The position numbers were made by a program, and so were the translations under genes. A stretch of 64,000 nt of DNA from UBA1765 sp045629945 (GTDB lineage Bacteria > Fibrobacterota > Fibrobacteria > Fibrobacterales > Fibrobacteraceae), in the NCBI GenBank assembly GCA_045629945.1, contig JAZQSE010000030.1, forward strand, positions 9,811 to 73,810. The letters are read 5' to 3'. A model generated the notes under the pieces. The model saw nothing but the letters and a program-made list of their open reading frames with translations. It was not told where the DNA came from and ran no database searches. Position 1 is the first letter of the stretch, and each line of letters starts with the position of its first letter. Shown one piece after another: positions 61,099 to 64,000 of the stretch.

Positions 61099-62418
61099 CT
61101 AATCCCTAGGCCCGTTACTTGGTACTGGTATAACAAGGGAATCAACGCCTGTTTCCCCTTTCTGGTTAACAACCAAAACCAAACGAATTGCTTTTACATT
61201 CTTTTTATCCATTACATCAATGGACTCACTATCATTGAATTGATAAATAGCGCTTTCATTTTTTCTCAATGAAACATTTTTGAACGTCAATTTTCCAGAA
61301 GCTGCAACAGGTGAATAACTTGCAAAAGTAAAAGCCATACACACATTTTCAAGTTTTTCCGTTACAGTAAAGCGCATAGAACGCTTTCCTTCTGCCGCAC
61401 CTTCAAGCGTTGGCGGGTAAAACAAAAAATCGTCTAATTCAGCTGGTTTTGTTCCGTCTTCTGCAAACCTAAAGCCTACCGCCATGTGATCACGCCCAGG
61501 GCAGAACATACGGCTAGCATCTTCTGACATTGGCATTTCAAAAGAAATTTCATATTCCACATTCGGTTCTAAATCAACTTTAATACATAAATCTTTCCAA
61601 GCCCCCATATTGTTATTGGCTTCTGCTACAAAAACTTGGTTAGCATGTTTTTGAGTAAGCAATGGTTCCTGGTTTGTATAATCGTAATTAGAAGCAAAAC
61701 CATTTAACGCAACAGCGACATCTCCTTCAGGTGGTGTTACCGTTAAAAAGTTTAAATCTTCTTCGCCGTATCTTGGCACAAAACGAAAACTTTGAATGGT
61801 GGCTTCAGTTGATGGTAAAATTTGAGCCATATCTGTTGAAACACTTGGTGTTGCTGGTGTTACAACAAACTTTTGAATATTGTCTGCAATATCAACAACA
61901 AGCGGTTCATCTTTAGGGCATTCATCAGGTAATTCATCACCCTCAATCGTTACACAACTGCGTTTTAAAGTTGTGCCATCTATAAACCATTCTACTTTTT
62001 CAATTGATGCAAATTCTCCTGTTTCTTTATAACGCATGCGATTCATCATCAAACGATCCAGAGCTGTTCCGCTAGCATCATGAGTTATCACATACGAAGA
62101 AGAATCTTTTTTTGTGTCGTCCAGATTATCGGGGTCAATGTAAACATCGTGTATTGCTTCCACATAAAATGAATCTGTAGTGGCTGATGTATTGCGTTCT
62201 TTTGATGTTTTTGCCCCCATTTGTGAAACATCTGATTTAAAAAGTGTTCCAACATTTTCAGCAACTTGTGTTGCTTTCAACATATTTTGTGTTCTAATTC
62301 TAAAACGAGTAGAATCAGTAAATGCCTGGCCTGCAATCAAAACAACTATAGAGAGAATGGCTATATAAACCATCAATTCCATCAGGGTAAAACCACTTTT
62401 TCTTTTTAGGAGTTTCAT
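61099..62418 (-). CDS. PilW-like minor pilin
   Basis: 439 residues. Prepilin start KSGFTLMELMVYIAILSIVVLIAGQAF with Glu5, then the PilW pattern TQVAENVGTLFKSDVSQMG. Beyond about 225 comes an extra beta-rich domain (NNMGAWKDLCIKVDLEPNVEYEISFEMPM ... GKLTFKNVSLRKNES) with the shape of a carbohydrate-binding sandwich (CBM4/9-like), so this minor pilin may also bind sugar. Its ATG overlaps the pilV stop as ATGA, and the giant gene starts 15 bp after its end. Confidence 0.82.
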   Translation of the reverse strand: MKLLKRKSGFTLMELMVYIAILSIVVLIAGQAFTDSTRFRIRTQNMLKATQVAENVGTLFKSDVSQMGAKTSKERNTSATTDSFYVEAIHDVYIDPDNLDDTKKDSSSYVITHDASGTALDRLMMNRMRYKETGEFASIEKVEWFIDGTTLKRSCVTIEGDELPDECPKDEPLVVDIADNIQKFVVTPATPSVSTDMAQILPSTEATIQSFRFVPRYGEEDLNFLTVTPPEGDVAVALNGFASNYDYTNQEPLLTQKHANQVFVAEANNNMGAWKDLCIKVDLEPNVEYEISFEMPMSEDASRMFCPGRDHMAVGFRFAEDGTKPAELDDFLFYPPTLEGAAEGKRSMRFTVTEKLENVCMAFTFASYSPVAASGKLTFKNVSLRKNESAIYQFNDSESIDVMDKKNVKAIRLVLVVNQKGETGVDSLVIPVPSNGPRD

Positions 62419-62948
62419 CTAATAACCCCCGATACATTGATTGATTGAATTGAGTTTTTAAATGGCCAACTGACTTTTACATCTAATCGTTTTGCAAATG
62501 TGTGACTTGCTGAGTCATATTGCGAACCACTTTTTGCTGTATAAAGAGAATCCCTTGAAACAATAACTGTTGCATCATAAGTGACAGTCATGTCATATTG
62601 AATTGCACCAGGTTGTGCTTTCCAGGTGCGTTTAATTCCCTTTATTTCAATAGGGGTAAGTTCCCCTTCTGCATTTACAAGTTTTTCATCTGACAAAGAA
62701 GCTAAACCTACAGAATTCAACGAATCAATAATGTTCTGTGCAACTTCTGTAGCGCCATCACGTCCACGAATGCGCAACAAGGCATCGCGGTTACCGCCTT
62801 GTAAATTCAAAACAGCTACATAAAGTAATCCTAAAACTACTGCTGCTACAAGAACTTCTACTATACCAAAACCGCGTTTTAATCCAGTTGCAGGTTTTGC
62901 TCCTTTACTAATAAACATTTCTCTAGGCTCTTGCTTGATAAAACTCAT
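62415..62948 (-). CDS. PilV-like minor pilin
   Basis: 177 residues. Prepilin motif KRGFGIVEVLVAAVVLGLLYVAVLNLQ (GFGIVEV, Glu5) with a longer-than-usual basic leader of about 30 residues, then ATEVAQNIIDSL. I chose the ATG at 62948 because AGGAGG lies six bases upstream; a start 24 bases earlier would overlap fimT. Second gene of the operon; a short head with few Cys. Confidence 0.82.
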   Translation of the reverse strand: MSFIKQEPREMFISKGAKPATGLKRGFGIVEVLVAAVVLGLLYVAVLNLQGGNRDALLRIRGRDGATEVAQNIIDSLNSVGLASLSDEKLVNAEGELTPIEIKGIKRTWKAQPGAIQYDMTVTYDATVIVSRDSLYTAKSGSQYDSASHTFAKRLDVKVSWPFKNSIQSINVSGVIR

Positions 62949-62956
62949 ACTTCCTC

Positions 62957-63514
62957 CTAAAGTTCCACCCAAGAGCCGTCCCCAGAATATTTTATCATTG
63001 GGGTAAATGAATTTTTGGTTTTTACCTTGGCTGCAGCTCCATAAAGGTCTTTGCCTCCATACTGGACGCCAAAAAATCCTTCATAAGGAGCTGCACTTAA
63101 ACCTATGCGTGGAATAAATTGAGCTCCGTTTTCTTCAAAGTTTACGCCACCTAAAATTTGTGCCGCACTCGTTTCACTTTTGGTTAAAATCTGAACTGGA
63201 GGGTCTATTAAAAGGCTGTCTAAACGCGTTACTCCGCTTGAATTTCCTGAAACATCGGCACATTTGGCTTGAAATGTCACAAACTTCTGGTCGCTTTCGC
63301 GAACAACGCAAAGAGTATCGTTTACTCGGCGAGCTTCATTGGCGGTGCGTTCCATATACGCAGAAATATTTATTGCAGCATCTTTTATTCGGTTATTAGC
63401 CACCGCATTTTGTAAACTTGCAAAACCCGCGGCAGAAAGAATCCCTATGATAGCGACAACCGCCATCACTTCTATAAGAGTAAAGCCACTTTTTACGTTT
63501 CTATCTATTTGCAT
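62957..63514 (-). CDS. FimT/GspH-like minor pilin
   Basis: 185 residues. Prepilin motif KSGFTLIEVMAVVAIIGILSAAGFASLQ with Glu5, then NNRIKDAAINISAYMERTANEARR, the FimT/GspH pattern. Two Cys in the head (LCVV, KCADV) may form a disulfide. First gene of the operon; the 3' end carries the pilV ribosome site. Together with pilV, pilW and the giant gene it would form the priming or tip complex of a type IV pilus. Confidence 0.85.
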   Translation of the reverse strand: MQIDRNVKSGFTLIEVMAVVAIIGILSAAGFASLQNAVANNRIKDAAINISAYMERTANEARRVNDTLCVVRESDQKFVTFQAKCADVSGNSSGVTRLDSLLIDPPVQILTKSETSAAQILGGVNFEENGAQFIPRIGLSAAPYEGFFGVQYGGKDLYGAAAKVKTKNSFTPMIKYSGDGSWVEL

Positions 63515-63841
63515 CGCAAAACCTACACCACAAAACGGGGGTGTCTAAAGACACTCCTTCCGCATTAAAATAACTTTTTTTTACACAAACGCTCATTATT
63601 TCTTTTAAAAGTGTGCACAAATTAGTTGTTTTGGCGTTGTAAAAAAGCCAAAATCACCATTTTTTGCCTAAAATCACCATTTCGCTTGTAGTAAATTCTA
63701 GTTAAATGTCAAAAAATGCACACGATTTTATAGCATCTTTCGCTTGTAATGTTCGCTAAAACCCTCTTGTTAATAAAAATATGAAAAGATTTTACTTATA
63801 GGGAGTGAAGTATAAATTTTTGAATTTCAAGTCTACTATAT
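63515..63841. promoter_or_regulatory. Upstream region of the minor-pilin operon with paired direct repeats
   Basis: About 325 bp without a gene. AAAATCACCATTT occurs at 63650-63662 and again at 63670-63682 (20-base period), and TTTCGCTTGTA at 63680-63690 and 63738-63748. A hairpin TTTTGGC/GCCAAAA (63629-63653) lies beside them. The pairs look like operator sites for a regulator of the operon. GTGTCT/AGACAC at 63542-63555 may lie in the mRNA leader. Confidence 0.4.
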
Positions 63842-63876
63842 AAAAACTCCTGCAGTAATCAGCAGGAGTTTTTTTC
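63842..63876. terminator. Bidirectional terminator
   Basis: AACTCCTGC (63845-63853), loop of 8, GCAGGAGTT (63862-63870) with a T-run on the plus side and TTTTTA on the minus side. It ends the Rpn-type gene that enters from the right. Confidence 0.8.
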
Positions 63877-63886
63877 ATTAAGAAAT

Positions 63887-64000
63887 TTATAACTCAAGTA
63901 TTTCTTTTTCAGATAATCCTGAATAAGCGGATATCTGTTTGATTGGTATTCCATCAAGAAGCATCGCCTTTGCCATTTCACGTTTAGCATCATTAATGCC
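63887..64000 (-). CDS. Rpn/PD-(D/E)XK-type protein, C-terminal part (runs off window)
   Basis: Reading minus from 64000, the last 37 codons give GINDAKREMAKAMLLDGIPI, then KQISAYSGLSEKEILEL and a stop at 63887-63889. This is the C-terminal helix-turn-helix-like tail of Rpn-family putative transposases, and it matches the tail at 52.2 kb almost position for position. The 5' part lies beyond the window, so whether the nuclease domain is intact cannot be told. Confidence 0.8.
   Translation of the reverse strand, partial: GINDAKREMAKAMLLDGIPIKQISAYSGLSEKEILEL

Noticed and set aside
1..64000. tRNA or rRNA genes
   Set aside because: I looked for T-loop words (GGTTCGAATCC type) and rRNA stretches while reading both strands and found none convincing.

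Overview
The window looks like a chromosomal segment of an AT-rich, Gram-negative, plant-fibre-degrading bacterium of the Fibrobacter type. Reasons: lpxB (lipid A) and a secretin show an outer membrane. Several secreted hydrolases (GH5, GH27, two GH43, GH44, a carbohydrate esterase) carry repeated CBM6 modules and C-terminal sorting-domain-like tails of the type IX secretion kind. Many other proteins have no recognisable family. The species assignment is inference; there is no rRNA in the window and I saw no tRNA.

Layout. 1-13.1 kb: a GH5 endoglucanase, speA and glnS, then a minus-strand hemicellulose cluster read from 13.1 down to 5.2 kb (GH43 - CE1-like esterase - GH27 - GH43). 13.4-33.7 kb: mostly housekeeping genes (dnaE-lpxB, mutL, cysS-rdgB, malic enzyme, UDP-xylose synthase, nth-cysE, pdxB), with a large clan GH-A-like secreted hydrolase and a possible small RNA near 21.5 kb. 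34.5-39.6 kb: a compact operon for a type IV pilus or type II secretion-like machine (secretin, GspL/PilN-like, PilO/GspC-like, a PilX/GspK-like pseudopilin, two tiny pseudopilins) with no ATPase. 39.6-50.8 kb: a membrane GT2, three unknown proteins, a SulP transporter, then a minus-strand run GH44 - arsC - Svf1/AttH-like - hisA (eukaryotic type) - GT4.

44.7-45.2 and 50.8-52.6 kb hold a modular family of short hairpin repeats. All units begin GTCAT and close with a matching inverted stem, and the stem sequences co-vary between unit types. A GIY-YIG nuclease gene is bracketed by two units, a solo C-terminal tail of an Rpn/PD-(D/E)XK-type protein starts inside a unit, and what looks like a TenpN-type (type III toxin-antitoxin) toxin is truncated at the edge of another unit.

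53.1-63.5 kb: a minor-pilin operon fimT-pilV-pilW-pilX in which the PilX-like protein is 2647 residues long: a prepilin-like N terminus followed by a beta-solenoid-like region, Ig-like and lectin-like modules and a Cys-rich C-terminal array. A pilus-tip adhesin for plant fibre is the simplest reading and the most distinctive candidate here. The window ends inside another Rpn-type gene whose C terminus resembles the solo tail at 52 kb.
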